From Actinomycetota bacterium (GTDB taxonomy: Bacteria > Actinomycetota > Actinomycetes > Nanopelagicales > Nanopelagicaceae), in assembly GCA_002737595.1 (NCBI GenBank), contig NSHZ01000003.1:1-56765 (forward strand): a stretch of 56,765 nt of DNA. The letters are read 5' to 3'. Below, piece by piece: positions 12,308-21,826 of this stretch. Made by a program: the position numbers and the translations under genes. Positions within the stretch are counted from its first letter, which is position 1. Each line of letters starts with the position of its first letter. Under the pieces are notes generated by a model that worked only from the letters and a program-made list of their open reading frames with translations, did no database searches and was not told the DNA's origin.

Positions 12308-13222
12308 GTGAGTGAGAATTTCGAAAAGCTGCTTACCGCCTTTGAACGCAACTTAAAAGTTGAGCGCAACCTTTCGCCTCACACAATCCGTGCTTATATG
12401 GGGGATTTAAAATCGCTCCTTTTACACTTAGAAAAGCTTGGCTTAAGTGATATCAGCGCCCTTGAACTCACGCATCTGCGATCGTGGCTGGCCAATCAGG
12501 CGGTCAAGGGTGGAGCACGAACTACGCTCGCACGTCGCGCCGTCTCGGTTCGAATGTTTACGAAGTGGGCGTTAAAAAATAAGTTTTTAAGCAGCGACGT
12601 GGGTGCAAGCCTGGCAACTCCTAAAGGACATCGCACACTGCCAGGTGTCTTAGATGTTAATAATGCACAGATTGCGATGGACTCAATGGCCACAAGGGCG
12701 GCACAGGAGCAGACGCCCATCTCTTTGCGCGATGTTGCGATGGTGGAACTTCTCTATGCAACGGGTGCGCGTGTTGGCGAGCTCTGCGGTTTAGACATCG
12801 GCGATATTGATTACAGCCGAAACACCATTCGAGTGTTAGGTAAAGGAGATAAAGAGCGGGTGATTCCGATGGGTAGACCAGCGGTGGCGGCATTAGAGAT
12901 TTATCTCAAGGATGGACGTCAGGCTTTAGTGAGCACTCAATCAGCGAATGCGGTCTTTCTCGGTCTGCGTGGAAAGCGTATTGACCAACGCACCGTACGT
13001 ACTGTCGTCTACGAAGCGCTATCTGCGATTGAGGGAATAGAGCGGATGGGACCACATGCCTTGCGACATTCGGCGGCAACGCACTTGTTAGAGGGTGGAG
13101 CCGACTTGCGCACCGTACAAGAGATTCTGGGTCATGCATCCCTTGCCACAACTCAGATCTACACACATGTATCGAGCGCGCGATTGCAAAAAGTATTCAA
13201 ACAGGCACACCCACGGGCATGA
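12308..13222 (+). CDS. xerC: Tyrosine recombinase XerC
   Basis: XerC with XerD resolves chromosome dimers at dif. The 304-residue protein has an N-terminal SAM-like core-binding domain (about residues 5-90) and a C-terminal catalytic domain with the full set of residues: Arg in TGARVGEL (about 153), Lys in GKGDKERVIP (about 180), His-x-x-Arg in HALRHSAATHLL (251-254), His in ILGHASL (about 275) and nucleophilic Tyr in TTQIYTHV (about 285). Its position just before rpsB matches the housekeeping xerC in actinobacteria, so it is not a sign of an integrated element. The end overlaps the next gene by four bases. Confidence 0.92.
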   Translation: MSENFEKLLTAFERNLKVERNLSPHTIRAYMGDLKSLLLHLEKLGLSDISALELTHLRSWLANQAVKGGARTTLARRAVSVRMFTKWALKNKFLSSDVGASLATPKGHRTLPGVLDVNNAQIAMDSMATRAAQEQTPISLRDVAMVELLYATGARVGELCGLDIGDIDYSRNTIRVLGKGDKERVIPMGRPAVAALEIYLKDGRQALVSTQSANAVFLGLRGKRIDQRTVRTVVYEALSAIEGIERMGPHALRHSAATHLLEGGADLRTVQEILGHASLATTQIYTHVSSARLQKVFKQAHPRA

Positions 13223-13911
13223 ATACATCGATAGTTGTAATTCCGACATTCAATGAGGTAGAGAGCATCGGCTCGCTTATACAAGCTCTTAAAGAGTTGC
13301 CGGTCGATATTTTAGTCATTGATGATAATTCGCCCGATGGTACTGCCGAAATATGTAAAGCCCATGGGGTTGAAGTCATCTCGCGTGAATCGAAATTGGG
13401 ATTGGGAAGTGCTTACCGCACTGGCTTTGCGATCGCACTTGATCGCGCTTATGTAAACGTGATTGAAATGGATGCCGATGGCTCTCACAGAGTGAGTGAT
13501 TTGGTCACAATGATGGAGTGGATTGGTTCAAGTGATCTGTTAATCGGTTCTCGCTGGGTCAGTGATGGTGCAATCGAAAATTGGAGTAAGTTTCGTGAGT
13601 ACCTCTCAAGGGCGGCAAATACATATGCCAATACATTGCTATCACTTGATGTGAAAGATTCAACATCGGGCCTACGGATATACAGCACAGAGCTATTACG
13701 TAAGATGGAGATAAGAACGATCAGGAGTGAGGGCTACTGTTTTCAGATCGAGATGACTCGCAGGGCTATCGCATGCGGGGCTTCGATAGGGGAGATTCCC
13801 ATCACTTTTATCGATCGGGCACACGGAGTGAGCAAGATGTCGATCTCTATCGCGATTGAGGCGATCCTTCGAATCACCTCTTGGGGGCTTTTGCGCCTGA
13901 TTGGACGGTAG
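13219..13911 (+). CDS. GT2 glycosyltransferase, polyprenol-phosphate mannosyltransferase-like
   Basis: The 230-residue protein resembles dolichol/polyprenol-phosphate mannose synthases (DPM1/Ppm type), which charge a lipid carrier with mannose from GDP-mannose at the inner membrane face. The N-terminal VVIPTFNEVESIGSLI and the VIDDNSPDGTAEI segment bind the nucleotide; the DxD-like motif is EMDADGSH near residue 83. STSGLRIYSTELL and FQIEMTRRAIACG are typical of the family. No transmembrane helix is evident, so it lacks the acyltransferase or membrane extension seen in some mycobacterial Ppm1 proteins. The exact sugar and lipid substrates cannot be read from sequence. It overlaps xerC by four bases (ATGA). 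Confidence 0.8.
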   Translation: MNTSIVVIPTFNEVESIGSLIQALKELPVDILVIDDNSPDGTAEICKAHGVEVISRESKLGLGSAYRTGFAIALDRAYVNVIEMDADGSHRVSDLVTMMEWIGSSDLLIGSRWVSDGAIENWSKFREYLSRAANTYANTLLSLDVKDSTSGLRIYSTELLRKMEIRTIRSEGYCFQIEMTRRAIACGASIGEIPITFIDRAHGVSKMSISIAIEAILRITSWGLLRLIGR

Positions 13912-13932
13912 TTTGCACCGGGTCGTTACGGG

Positions 13933-14125
13933 TAGGATTTGCACTGCACCATTGACCTAGTTCAAAGGTGACATCTCAGCACTCACCGAGCTAGTTGGTT
14001 TTAAACTAATTGGATCGGCATAACCACCTCGGTCCATAAGAGATTATGGTCGGTGATTTCGAGTGCGACGGGCCCAACAAATGTTTGGCCAAAACCGAGC
14101 GGGTTTTCTGCGCGTGCGCATTAAA
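13933..14125 (+). promoter_or_regulatory. rpsB upstream region with promoter and structured leader
   Basis: The 236-base gap before rpsB holds a TAGGAT -10 candidate (13933-13938) and several hairpins. CCATAA (14034-14039) pairs with TTATGG (14044-14049) across a GAGA loop, extended by CACC (14025-14028) with GGTG (14052-14055). GGCC (14071-14074) pairs with GGCC (14087-14090) with inner AAC/GTT pairs. AAAACC (14091-14096) pairs with GGTTTT (14102-14107). Such leaders are often targets of ribosomal-protein autoregulation, here S2, but no known motif is recognised. The last hairpin ends in a short T-run and could also act as a weak terminator. Confidence 0.45.
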
Positions 14126-14147
14126 TCTATGAAGGAGTCAACCTGCC

Positions 14148-14966
14148 ATGGCAGTTGTAACAATGCGAGAACTTCTCGACAGTGGGGTCCACTTCGGACA
14201 TCAGACTCGTCGATGGAATCCAAAGATGAAGCGCTTCATCTTCACCGAGCGCAACGGCATCTACATCATCGATATTCAGCAATCACTTGCACTCATCGAT
14301 AGTGCATACAACTTTGTGAAGGATACAGTTGCAAAGGGCGGTCATATCCTCTTTGTTGGTACAAAGAAGCAGGCTCATGAACCGATCATGCAACAAGCGG
14401 CACGTGTGGGGATGCCAACCGTAACTGAGCGTTGGTTAGGTGGAATGCTTACTAACTTCCCAACTGTTTATAAGCGTGTTCAGCGCCTCAAGGAGTTAGA
14501 GGCCCTTGAGAACACCAATGACCTTCTTTTGACCAAGAAGGAGCTTTTGATGCTGCGCCGTGAGCGAGAAAAACTATTTAAGAACCTAGATGGAATTCGT
14601 CATATGACCAAGTTGCCCTCAGCGATTTGGGTTGTAGATACAAAGAAAGAGCATCTTGCAGTTCAAGAGGCTAAGAAGTTAGGTATTCCCGTGATCGCGA
14701 TCTTGGACACAAACTGCGATCCAGATGAGGTCGACTACAAGATTCCAGGAAATGATGATGCAATCCGTTCAATCGGCCTGCTTACTCGCGTCATCACCGA
14801 TGCAATCGTTGCCGGACTTGCCGCGCGCTCTGCAGTTGTCAAAGAAGAGAGCAAGACCGAAACTCCAGCAGAGGTTGGCGCAGGTGAACCGATGGCAGAT
14901 TGGGAGAAAGAGATTGCATCACCCGAACTAGTCGCACAAGCCCCAGCATCAGAAGAGGGAGCATAA
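14148..14966 (+). CDS. rpsB: Small ribosomal subunit protein S2
   Basis: S2 is a 30S subunit protein needed for S1 docking in many bacteria. The 272-residue sequence begins [20 protein letters not shown], the standard S2 N-terminus, and contains [10 protein letters not shown] and [20 protein letters not shown]. The last 40 residues form an acidic, Ala/Glu-rich tail longer than in E. coli, as is common in actinobacteria. AAGGAG upstream of ATG 14148 supports the start. tsf follows after five bases, the universal rpsB-tsf pair. Confidence 0.98.
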   Translation: MAVVTMRELLDSGVHFGHQTRRWNPKMKRFIFTERNGIYIIDIQQSLALIDSAYNFVKDTVAKGGHILFVGTKKQAHEPIMQQAARVGMPTVTERWLGGMLTNFPTVYKRVQRLKELEALENTNDLLLTKKELLMLRREREKLFKNLDGIRHMTKLPSAIWVVDTKKEHLAVQEAKKLGIPVIAILDTNCDPDEVDYKIPGNDDAIRSIGLLTRVITDAIVAGLAARSAVVKEESKTETPAEVGAGEPMADWEKEIASPELVAQAPASEEGA

Positions 14967-14971
14967 TTTCT

Positions 14972-15802
14972 ATGGCTGCATATACAGCTACCGACGTTAA
15001 GCGCCTTCGAGAGGCAACGGCTGCCGGAATGCTCGATTGCAAGAAGGCTCTCGATGAGGCACAGGGCGATTATGAAAAGGCGGTCGATCTTATTCGTGTG
15101 AAGGGGCTCAAGGGAGTCACCAAGCGCGAGGGTCGTCTGACATCTAACGGCGCAGTCGTTGCAAAGGTTGAAGGTGGTCTCGGCGTGATGCTTGAGCTCA
15201 ACTGCGAGACGGATTTCGTTGCAAAGGGTGATCGCTTTGTCGGCCTTGCCGATGAGCTTCTTGTCCATTTGCAGAGCGCACAATCTGACTCAACTGAAAA
15301 ATTCCTTGAATCAAGTATGGCCAATGGGAGCACAGTCCAGGCTGTAGTTGATGAGGCAAATGCCATGTTAGGTGAAAAAATTGAGGTTCGCCGAATTGCA
15401 GTCATCAAGGACTCACCAGTTGGAATCTATCTGCACCGCACAAGCCCCGATCTTCCCCCACAGGTTGGCGTGCTCGTTCAACTATCCAAAGATGCCGGTG
15501 AAGTCGGTAAGGATATTGCGCAGCACATTGCCGCTTTTGCACCGCAGTTTGTCACTCGTGAAGATGTCCCTGCAGATTTGATCGAGAATGAGCGTCGCAT
15601 CGCACATGAAAGCGCGATTGAAGAGGGAAAACCTGAAGCCTCTCTTGCGAAAATAATCGAGGGTCGTGTAACAGGCTTCGTTAAAGAGGTCTCATTAATC
15701 GAGCAATCATTTGCCAAGGATGCCAAGAAAACTGTCAAGCAGATTCTCGATGAGGCAGAAACGGGCGTGAAGGCCTTCTATCGCTTCCGCGTGGGTCAAT
15801 AA
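14972..15802 (+). CDS. tsf: Elongation factor Ts
   Basis: EF-Ts is the guanine nucleotide exchange factor for EF-Tu. The ATG at 14972 gives MAAYTATDVKRLREATAAGM, the expected N-terminus, with the conserved GMLDCKKAL motif; upstream in-frame codons overlap rpsB and are not homologous. The core contains VELNCETDFVA-type sequence (LELNCETDFVAKGDRF). The 276-residue length is normal. A GA-rich ribosome-binding site lies within the end of rpsB (AGAAGAGGGAG). Confidence 0.97.
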   Translation: MAAYTATDVKRLREATAAGMLDCKKALDEAQGDYEKAVDLIRVKGLKGVTKREGRLTSNGAVVAKVEGGLGVMLELNCETDFVAKGDRFVGLADELLVHLQSAQSDSTEKFLESSMANGSTVQAVVDEANAMLGEKIEVRRIAVIKDSPVGIYLHRTSPDLPPQVGVLVQLSKDAGEVGKDIAQHIAAFAPQFVTREDVPADLIENERRIAHESAIEEGKPEASLAKIIEGRVTGFVKEVSLIEQSFAKDAKKTVKQILDEAETGVKAFYRFRVGQ

Positions 15803-15863
15803 GCTTCAAGGAGCTAAGAGTTAAGATTTAGACACCGATCGAATAGTTTCAAGAGGAGCATGT

Positions 15864-16586
15864 ATGTCCGGTACACGTGGAACATATGGGCGAGTGCTTC
15901 TTAAACTCTCTGGAGAAGTCTTTGGTGGGGCCAAAGGTATCGGTGTAGACCCTGATGTAGTTCAAGATATTGCTAAACAAATAGCTGATGTTGCACGCAC
16001 TGGTGTACAAGTCGCCATAGTCGTCGGTGGTGGTAATTATTTTCGTGGTGCCGAACTTCAACAGCGAGGCATGGATCGCTCCCGCGCCGATTACATGGGT
16101 ATGTTAGGAACGGTCATGAACTGTCTTGCACTGCAGGATTTTCTTGAGAAAGAGGGGATTCAAACCCGGGTTCAGACCGCGATCACTATGGGACAGGTCG
16201 CTGAGCCATACGTTCCATTGCGGGCGATTCGCCACCTAGAAAAGGGTCGTGTTGTCATCTTTGGTGCAGGTGCTGGAATGCCGTATTTCACAACCGATAC
16301 TGTCTCAGCACAACGCGCCCTAGAAATTGGCGCGCAGGCGCTTTTGCTCGCCAAGAGTGGTGTCGATGGTGTCTACAGCGCAGATCCTAAGAAAAATCCT
16401 GCCGCCACAAAATACGAAAGCATCTCTTACGATGAGGTCTTATCTAAATCATTAGCGGTGGCCGATGCCGCAGCCTTTGCTCTATGTCGAGAGAACAAAC
16501 TTCCGATAGTTGTCTTTGATCTGATGAAAAATGGGAATATCGGCCGTGCGGTGCGCGGTGAGATGATCGGAACCTTGGTCACTTAG
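15864..16586 (+). CDS. pyrH: Uridylate kinase
   Basis: PyrH phosphorylates UMP to UDP and belongs to the amino-acid-kinase fold family. The 240 residues show the N-terminal [23 protein letters not shown] for nucleotide binding, and [17 protein letters not shown], all diagnostic. The C-terminal half contains [20 protein letters not shown]. The start ATG 15864 follows GAGGAG at a normal distance; the ATG at 15860 is out of frame. Placement between tsf and frr is standard. Confidence 0.97.
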   Translation: MSGTRGTYGRVLLKLSGEVFGGAKGIGVDPDVVQDIAKQIADVARTGVQVAIVVGGGNYFRGAELQQRGMDRSRADYMGMLGTVMNCLALQDFLEKEGIQTRVQTAITMGQVAEPYVPLRAIRHLEKGRVVIFGAGAGMPYFTTDTVSAQRALEIGAQALLLAKSGVDGVYSADPKKNPAATKYESISYDEVLSKSLAVADAAAFALCRENKLPIVVFDLMKNGNIGRAVRGEMIGTLVT

Positions 16587-16615
16587 GTGATCAGGGCCGA
16601 AAAAAAGGAGCGGTA

Positions 16616-17179
16616 ATGTCAGATGTAGCAAGCATCCTCAAAGATGCCGATATCAAGATGAGCAAGGCAGTGGATGTTGCAAAGGATGATTTTGCATCGA
16701 TTCGCACTGGCCGTGCTCACCCATCACTATTTAATAAGATCATGGTCGACTATTACGGCACCTATACAGCTCTCTCACAACTTGCATCGATTCAAGTTCC
16801 AGAGGCGCGTATGGCCACCATCGCCCCCTTTGATAAAGGAGCGATGCTCAACATTGAAAAAGCGATCAGGGATAGTGATTTAGGTGTTAATCCATCTAGT
16901 GATGGATCTTTGATACGTATCAATTTTCCACAATTAACTGAAGAGCGACGCAAAGAGTATATAAAACTCACCAAAAGCAAGGCTGAGGATTCAAAGATCT
17001 CAATGCGTAACATTCGGCGCTCTGCAAAAGAGGCGATTGAGAAAATGGAGAAAGATGGCCTTGCTGGAAAAGATGATGTGGCGCGTGGGGAGAAAGAGTT
17101 AGAGAAAATTACTGCCGATCATGTTACGCAGGTTGATGAGATGCTCAAGCACAAAGAGACAGAACTCCTAGAAATCTAA
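16616..17179 (+). CDS. frr: Ribosome recycling factor
   Basis: RRF splits post-termination ribosomes together with EF-G. The 187-residue protein has the family's two-domain plan: N- and C-terminal helices forming the three-helix bundle ([43 protein letters not shown]) and the inserted beta domain ([20 protein letters not shown]). [16 protein letters not shown] is a strong family signature. AAAGGAG before ATG 16616 is an excellent ribosome-binding site. Confidence 0.98.
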   Translation: MSDVASILKDADIKMSKAVDVAKDDFASIRTGRAHPSLFNKIMVDYYGTYTALSQLASIQVPEARMATIAPFDKGAMLNIEKAIRDSDLGVNPSSDGSLIRINFPQLTEERRKEYIKLTKSKAEDSKISMRNIRRSAKEAIEKMEKDGLAGKDDVARGEKELEKITADHVTQVDEMLKHKETELLEI

Positions 17180-17189
17180 GGGGCGTTCT

Positions 17190-18035
17190 ATGTCTGATAT
17201 GCATTCGATTAATGAGGCGATTAACAAGCGGGCTGGGCGCAAGCTCCTACCCTCAATTGCAGTCTCCTTATCTTTAGTTGCACTCATCTGGACCACTCTT
17301 GCATATCGCCGAGAGGTATTTGCATTGGTTGTGGCGGCAGCTGTTTTGTTTGGCATCCGTGAGATTGTGCGCGCCTTCAATCTTCGTGGCACTTATATTT
17401 CACTCAACGGATTGATGATTGCATCTCTTGCACTTGCATATGCGACATGGAATGGGGGGATAGCAGGCCTGGCAGTCGCCACTGCCGTTGCATTACCCAT
17501 ACTTCTGATTCAACTGCTCACTAGAGGCCCTGAAGGATTTGTTGCAAGTGCCACCGCGACCACATTTTCACTTCTTTATCTACCTTTCTTGGGTGGCTTC
17601 CTTATCTTGTTAGGCCGCACGGAGATGGGTCTAGAGAGAGTCATGACTTTGGTCGTCCTCGTCGGTTGTAACGATACTTTTGGCTATCTGGTTGGTGTCT
17701 TGATCGGCAAACATCCTCTTGTGCCAAAGATCAGTCCTAAGAAGAGCTGGGAGGGCTTAATTGGCTCTCTCATCTTCACCGTGACTGGTGGGACTCTCGC
17801 CTTTATTCATATCTTGAATGTGCAGTGGTGGATAGGCGCACTCGTTGGATTGATGATTGTCTTTAGTGCGACGTGTGGTGACTTGATTGAGAGTGCCATG
17901 AAACGAGATCTCGCACTCAAAGATATGGGCTCGATGTTGCCAGGTCATGGTGGAATGCTTGATCGGCTTGATTCAGTTTTAATCTCAGCACCGGCGCTTT
18001 GGCTGGCTCTTGAGTTAGTAAAGGCCTGGTTATGA
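17190..18035 (+). CDS. cdsA: Phosphatidate cytidylyltransferase
   Basis: CdsA makes CDP-diacylglycerol from phosphatidic acid and CTP at the inner membrane; it feeds PgsA, encoded later in this window. The 281-residue protein is a polytopic membrane protein with about seven hydrophobic segments. The CTP_transf_1 signature is present: [18 protein letters not shown] around residues 178-195, plus [18 protein letters not shown] and [16 protein letters not shown] near the C-terminus. The gene overlaps rlmN by four bases. Confidence 0.95.
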   Translation: MSDMHSINEAINKRAGRKLLPSIAVSLSLVALIWTTLAYRREVFALVVAAAVLFGIREIVRAFNLRGTYISLNGLMIASLALAYATWNGGIAGLAVATAVALPILLIQLLTRGPEGFVASATATTFSLLYLPFLGGFLILLGRTEMGLERVMTLVVLVGCNDTFGYLVGVLIGKHPLVPKISPKKSWEGLIGSLIFTVTGGTLAFIHILNVQWWIGALVGLMIVFSATCGDLIESAMKRDLALKDMGSMLPGHGGMLDRLDSVLISAPALWLALELVKAWL

Positions 18036-19153
18036 GTGCGCCTGAGATAAAACTTACCTTTGATGAACCCGTTCAGCGCAAAAAAATACCGAAGCACTTA
18101 GCGGATTACTCCCCAGATGAGCGGCGTGAGATGGCCAAGCAGTTTGGTCTGCCGCCATATCGAGGGGTGCAAGTAGCAACACATTATTTCTCACATCTCT
18201 CAAATGATCCCCAAAGCTGGAGCGATATACCAGCTGAGATGCGCCAGAGCATCGCCGATCAACTCACTCCACAACTTATCCACCTAGTAAAATCGGTAAC
18301 GTGTGATGCTGGCACAACGCGCAAGGATTTATGGAAGCTACATGATGGAGTCTTAGTCGAGAGCGTTTTAATGCGCTATACCGATCGCGTAACCGTATGC
18401 ATCTCATCGCAAGCCGGATGTGGAATGAACTGCCCATTTTGTGCAACTGGTCAAGCCGGTCTCACCCGTAATTTGAGTGCAGGTGAAATCACTGAACAGA
18501 TCGTGGCCGCGGCTCGTGCATGCGCCGATGGAGAGCTGCCAGGTGGCCCAACGAGGCTATCCAATATCGTCTTTATGGGAATGGGAGAGCCCCTTGCTAA
18601 CTACAACGCCGTCATGCGATCGGTTCGAAACATCACTGATCCAAACCCAGATGGCTTAGGAATCAGTGCCCGCTCAGTGACGGTATCCACTGTTGGCCTT
18701 GTCAATGGAATTGAAAAACTTACGCAAGAGGGGATTGCAGTGACTTTAGCAGTCTCACTTCATACACCTGATGACGAACTGCGCGACACATTGGTTCCGA
18801 TCAATTCGCGCTGGAATATTAAAGAGGTTTTAGCTGCCGCTGATGCATATGAAAAACGTACGGGTCGTCGATACTCCATTGAATACGCCCTCATCCGTGA
18901 CATTAATGATCAATCGTGGCGCGCAGATTTATTGGGGCGGCTACTCAAAAATCGCAATGCCCATGTTAATTTGATTCCCCTGAACCCAACCCCAGGATCG
19001 AAATGGACGGCATCTCGACGTGAAGATGAGGCGGAATTTGTGCGCATCTTGGAGAGCTACGCAGTGCCAGTGACGGTTCGAGATACTCGTGGTCGCGAGA
19101 TTGATGGCGCATGTGGCCAATTAGCGGGCGCGGAAAAAAATAAGTCGGACTAG
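18032..19153 (+). CDS. rlmN: Dual-specificity 23S rRNA A2503/tRNA A37 C2-methyltransferase
   Basis: RlmN is a radical-SAM enzyme that methylates C2 of adenosine 2503 of 23S rRNA and, in some bacteria, tRNA adenosine 37. The Fe-S cysteines lie in [15 protein letters not shown] (about C130, C134, C137). The two methyl-transfer cysteines correspond to the Cys in VCISSQ (about 123) and in DGACGQLAG (about 360). [10 protein letters not shown] and [18 protein letters not shown] are family hallmarks. The 373-residue length is typical. It starts within the cdsA stop codon (ATGA). Confidence 0.96.
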   Translation: MSAPEIKLTFDEPVQRKKIPKHLADYSPDERREMAKQFGLPPYRGVQVATHYFSHLSNDPQSWSDIPAEMRQSIADQLTPQLIHLVKSVTCDAGTTRKDLWKLHDGVLVESVLMRYTDRVTVCISSQAGCGMNCPFCATGQAGLTRNLSAGEITEQIVAAARACADGELPGGPTRLSNIVFMGMGEPLANYNAVMRSVRNITDPNPDGLGISARSVTVSTVGLVNGIEKLTQEGIAVTLAVSLHTPDDELRDTLVPINSRWNIKEVLAAADAYEKRTGRRYSIEYALIRDINDQSWRADLLGRLLKNRNAHVNLIPLNPTPGSKWTASRREDEAEFVRILESYAVPVTVRDTRGREIDGACGQLAGAEKNKSD

Positions 19154-19173
19154 TTACTCACTCATTGAATTGA

Positions 19174-19179
19174 TAGGCT
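19174..19179 (+). promoter_or_regulatory. Candidate -10 element (TAGGCT) opening the polyamine cassette
   Basis: TAGGCT, then 7 bases, then the ATG of the aldehyde dehydrogenase at 19187. There is no Shine-Dalgarno sequence in between, so the transcript is probably leaderless. The same hexamer TAGGCT stands 6 bases before the proS and thyX starts. Confidence 0.55.
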
Positions 19180-19186
19180 CCCGTCC

Positions 19187-20611
19187 ATGGAAACGCTACA
19201 GAACTTCATCAACGGTAATGCCGTAGATAGCACGTCGGGGCAGACAACAAATCTGATTAATCCATCGAGCGGACAGGTATTTGCAACTGCGCCACAATCT
19301 AATGCAGCTGATATTGATGCCGCTTTTAATGCAGCGAGTAAGGCCTTTCCCGCCTGGCGCGATAGCACGCCCTCAGTGCGCCAACGCGCTCTGCTCAAAA
19401 TTGCCGATGCAATCGAGGAGCGTCAAGGCGAAATCATTGAGATTGAATGTCGCAACACTGGAAAACCGATCTCATTAACGACCTCTGAAGAGGTTCCACC
19501 AATGGTCGATCAGATCCGTTTCTTTGCCGGAGCTGCAAGAAACCTTGAAGGAAAATCCGCTGGTGAATATATGCCAGGTATGACATCGATGATTCGTCGC
19601 GAGCCGATCGGTGTTATCGCTCAAGTAACTCCCTGGAACTATCCAATGATGATGGCCGTATGGAAGTGGGCACCAGCAATTGCAGCTGGTAACACCGTTG
19701 TATTAAAGCCAAGTGATACGACACCTGCATCCACTGTTTGGATGGCAAGTGTTATGGCAGAGTTTCTACCTGAGGGAGTCTTCAACGTTGTATGTGGGGA
19801 GCGCGAAACTGGTCGCTCCCTCGTAGAACACAAGCGTCCCGATATGGTTTCGATAACGGGCTCAGTTGGCGCTGGAATTCAAGTGGCACAATCGGCAGCT
19901 ACACAGTTAAAACGTGTACACCTTGAGCTCGGTGGAAAGGCACCAGTAGTTGTATTTGCCGATGCAGATTTACCGGCCGCCGCCGAAGCCATTGCGATCG
20001 CAGGTTATTTCAATGCCGGCCAAGACTGCACTGCAGCTACCCGCGTCATAGTTCAAGAGAAGGTTTATGATGATTTTGTAGCCCTCTTAACAGAGCAAGC
20101 CAAAGCCATTGCTATTGGAGCACCCGATGAAGATGTCTTCTTGGGCCCAGTCAATAACGCCAATCAATTATCACGAGTGGCCGGCTTTTTAGAGCGTGTG
20201 CCATCGCATGCAACGGTAATGACCGGTGGCAGCGCCCTTGATCGCCCGGGCTACTTCTTCCCAGCAACGGTCGTCGCCGGTCTGCGCCAGGAAGATGAGA
20301 TGATTCAAAATGAGATCTTTGGACCCGTTATCACTGTTCAAAAATTTAGTGATGAGGCCGATGCCGTTTCAAAGGCCAATGGCGTTGACTACGGCCTTGC
20401 CTCTAGTGTTTGGACCAAGGATCATGGCCGTGCGATGCGTATGGCCAAGGCCTTCGACTTTGGCTGTGTCTGGATCAATACCCATATCCCCGTCGTAGCC
20501 GAGATGCCGCACGGGGGATTCAAGCGCTCGGGCTATGGCAAGGATTTATCGGCCTATGGATTTGAAGATTACACGCGTATAAAGCATGTCATGACTAATC
20601 TTGGGGCGTAG
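19187..20611 (+). CDS. Aldehyde dehydrogenase, gamma-aminobutyraldehyde dehydrogenase-like
   Basis: The protein is an NAD(P)-dependent aldehyde dehydrogenase of 474 residues, the same length as E. coli PatD (gamma-aminobutyraldehyde dehydrogenase), and it shares with that enzyme stretches such as RFFAGAAR, AGEY...TSMIRR and SEMPHGG/AEMPHGG near the C-terminus. The catalytic Cys is in NAGQDCTAATR near residue 281 and the general-base Glu in LELGGKAPVVVF near 247. Directly downstream are genes for polyamine uptake, an amine oxidase and an agmatinase-family enzyme, so conversion of 4-aminobutyraldehyde to GABA is the likely role. Specificity for betaine aldehyde or succinate semialdehyde cannot be excluded. 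Confidence 0.85.
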   Translation: METLQNFINGNAVDSTSGQTTNLINPSSGQVFATAPQSNAADIDAAFNAASKAFPAWRDSTPSVRQRALLKIADAIEERQGEIIEIECRNTGKPISLTTSEEVPPMVDQIRFFAGAARNLEGKSAGEYMPGMTSMIRREPIGVIAQVTPWNYPMMMAVWKWAPAIAAGNTVVLKPSDTTPASTVWMASVMAEFLPEGVFNVVCGERETGRSLVEHKRPDMVSITGSVGAGIQVAQSAATQLKRVHLELGGKAPVVVFADADLPAAAEAIAIAGYFNAGQDCTAATRVIVQEKVYDDFVALLTEQAKAIAIGAPDEDVFLGPVNNANQLSRVAGFLERVPSHATVMTGGSALDRPGYFFPATVVAGLRQEDEMIQNEIFGPVITVQKFSDEADAVSKANGVDYGLASSVWTKDHGRAMRMAKAFDFGCVWINTHIPVVAEMPHGGFKRSGYGKDLSAYGFEDYTRIKHVMTNLGA

Positions 20612-20650
20612 TATTTGGCATCGACCTAACCACTAAAGGAGCACACCAGC

Positions 20651-21826
20651 ATGGCGAAAGAGCAATCACTCTCGGCTGAAGCACAGTCAATTCTCAAATC
20701 CGGCATCTCTCGTCGCGCCGTTCTTGCCGGTGCCGGTGGGTTGGGAGCGGTGGGATTACTCGCTGCATGCGGTGGCGGCGGTGATGATGCCGCTGCAGAG
20801 AACTCGGTACGTTGGGGTAACTGGCCGCTGTATTTAGATTTCGATGAAGATAGTAAGACCTATCCAACGTTAGAAAAGTTCAAGACACAGACCGGGATAG
20901 ATGCGCAGTACTTCGAGGATTACAACGATAACGATGAGTTTTTTGGAAAGGTCCAAGCCCAACTTAAGTTAGGTGAGGACATCGGCTACGACTTAGTTAC
21001 TCCAACTGACTGGATGGCAGCGCGCTGGATTCGACTCGGTTATGCTCAAAAATATGATCTAGCAAATATCCCAAATCACGTAAATATTTTGGACTCTTTG
21101 AAATCACCATCCTATGATCCAATGCGCGAATCTACATTGACCTGGCAGGGCATTATGGCCGGCTTTGGTTGGAACACAGAGAAAAATCCAAAGGGAGTTC
21201 GCACAATCGAGGATCTCTTTTCCCCGCAAAATAAGGGCAAAATCGTTGTTTTGACCGAGATGCGAGACACCATTGGAGTGATTCTTCTCTCCCAAGGCGT
21301 CGATATTACAAAGGTCACCGAAGATCAGTTTATGAATGCCGTTGACTTTATGGCAAAGAAGATTGCCGATGGTTGGATCCGTGGCGTTAAGGGCAATGAG
21401 TATGCCGAGGATTTAACTTCTGGGGATGCAACTGCCGTCATCGGTTGGTCTGGCGATATGTTCATTTTGGCCAGCGAGAACGAGGGTAAGTTTGACTTCG
21501 CAATTCCAGAGTCGGGTGGCACAATCTCAGGAGATAACCTGATGATTCCATCAACTGCATCTCCTACTGGCAAGGTAAATGCTGAGAAGTTAATCAACTA
21601 TTACTACGACCCAGTTGTAGCTGCAGAGGTTGCGGCCTACGTCAACTATGTCTGTCCAGTAAAGGGTGCACAGGCCGAGATGGAGAAGATCGCTCCAGAG
21701 CTAGCAACAAGTGAGTACATCTTCCCAACGCAGAAGACATCCTCACGTCTGAATGTATTTCGCTCTCTGACTCCAGATGAAGAGACAAAGTGGGCAGAGG
21801 CATTCCAGCAGGCGCAAGGTAACTAG
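20651..21826 (+). CDS. potD: Polyamine ABC transporter substrate-binding lipoprotein (PotD-like)
   Basis: This is the extracytoplasmic spermidine/putrescine-binding component. The N-terminus has a twin-arginine signal (SRRAVLAGAG, Arg 21-22), a hydrophobic stretch and a lipobox LLAAC with the lipidated Cys at residue 40, so it is probably a Tat-exported lipoprotein. The mature part opens RWGNWPLYLDF and contains the PotD/PotF-like block DLVTPTDWMAARWIRLG. The 391-residue length fits family SBP_bac_8/PotD. AAAGGAG precedes ATG 20651. The ligand is inferred from the family and from neighbouring potABC genes. Confidence 0.88.
   Translation: MAKEQSLSAEAQSILKSGISRRAVLAGAGGLGAVGLLAACGGGGDDAAAENSVRWGNWPLYLDFDEDSKTYPTLEKFKTQTGIDAQYFEDYNDNDEFFGKVQAQLKLGEDIGYDLVTPTDWMAARWIRLGYAQKYDLANIPNHVNILDSLKSPSYDPMRESTLTWQGIMAGFGWNTEKNPKGVRTIEDLFSPQNKGKIVVLTEMRDTIGVILLSQGVDITKVTEDQFMNAVDFMAKKIADGWIRGVKGNEYAEDLTSGDATAVIGWSGDMFILASENEGKFDFAIPESGGTISGDNLMIPSTASPTGKVNAEKLINYYYDPVVAAEVAAYVNYVCPVKGAQAEMEKIAPELATSEYIFPTQKTSSRLNVFRSLTPDEETKWAEAFQQAQGN

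Noticed and set aside
12308..13222. Tyrosine recombinase as a sign of a mobile element
   Set aside because: It stands at the housekeeping xerC position before rpsB with core genes on both sides, and no att repeats or phage genes are seen.
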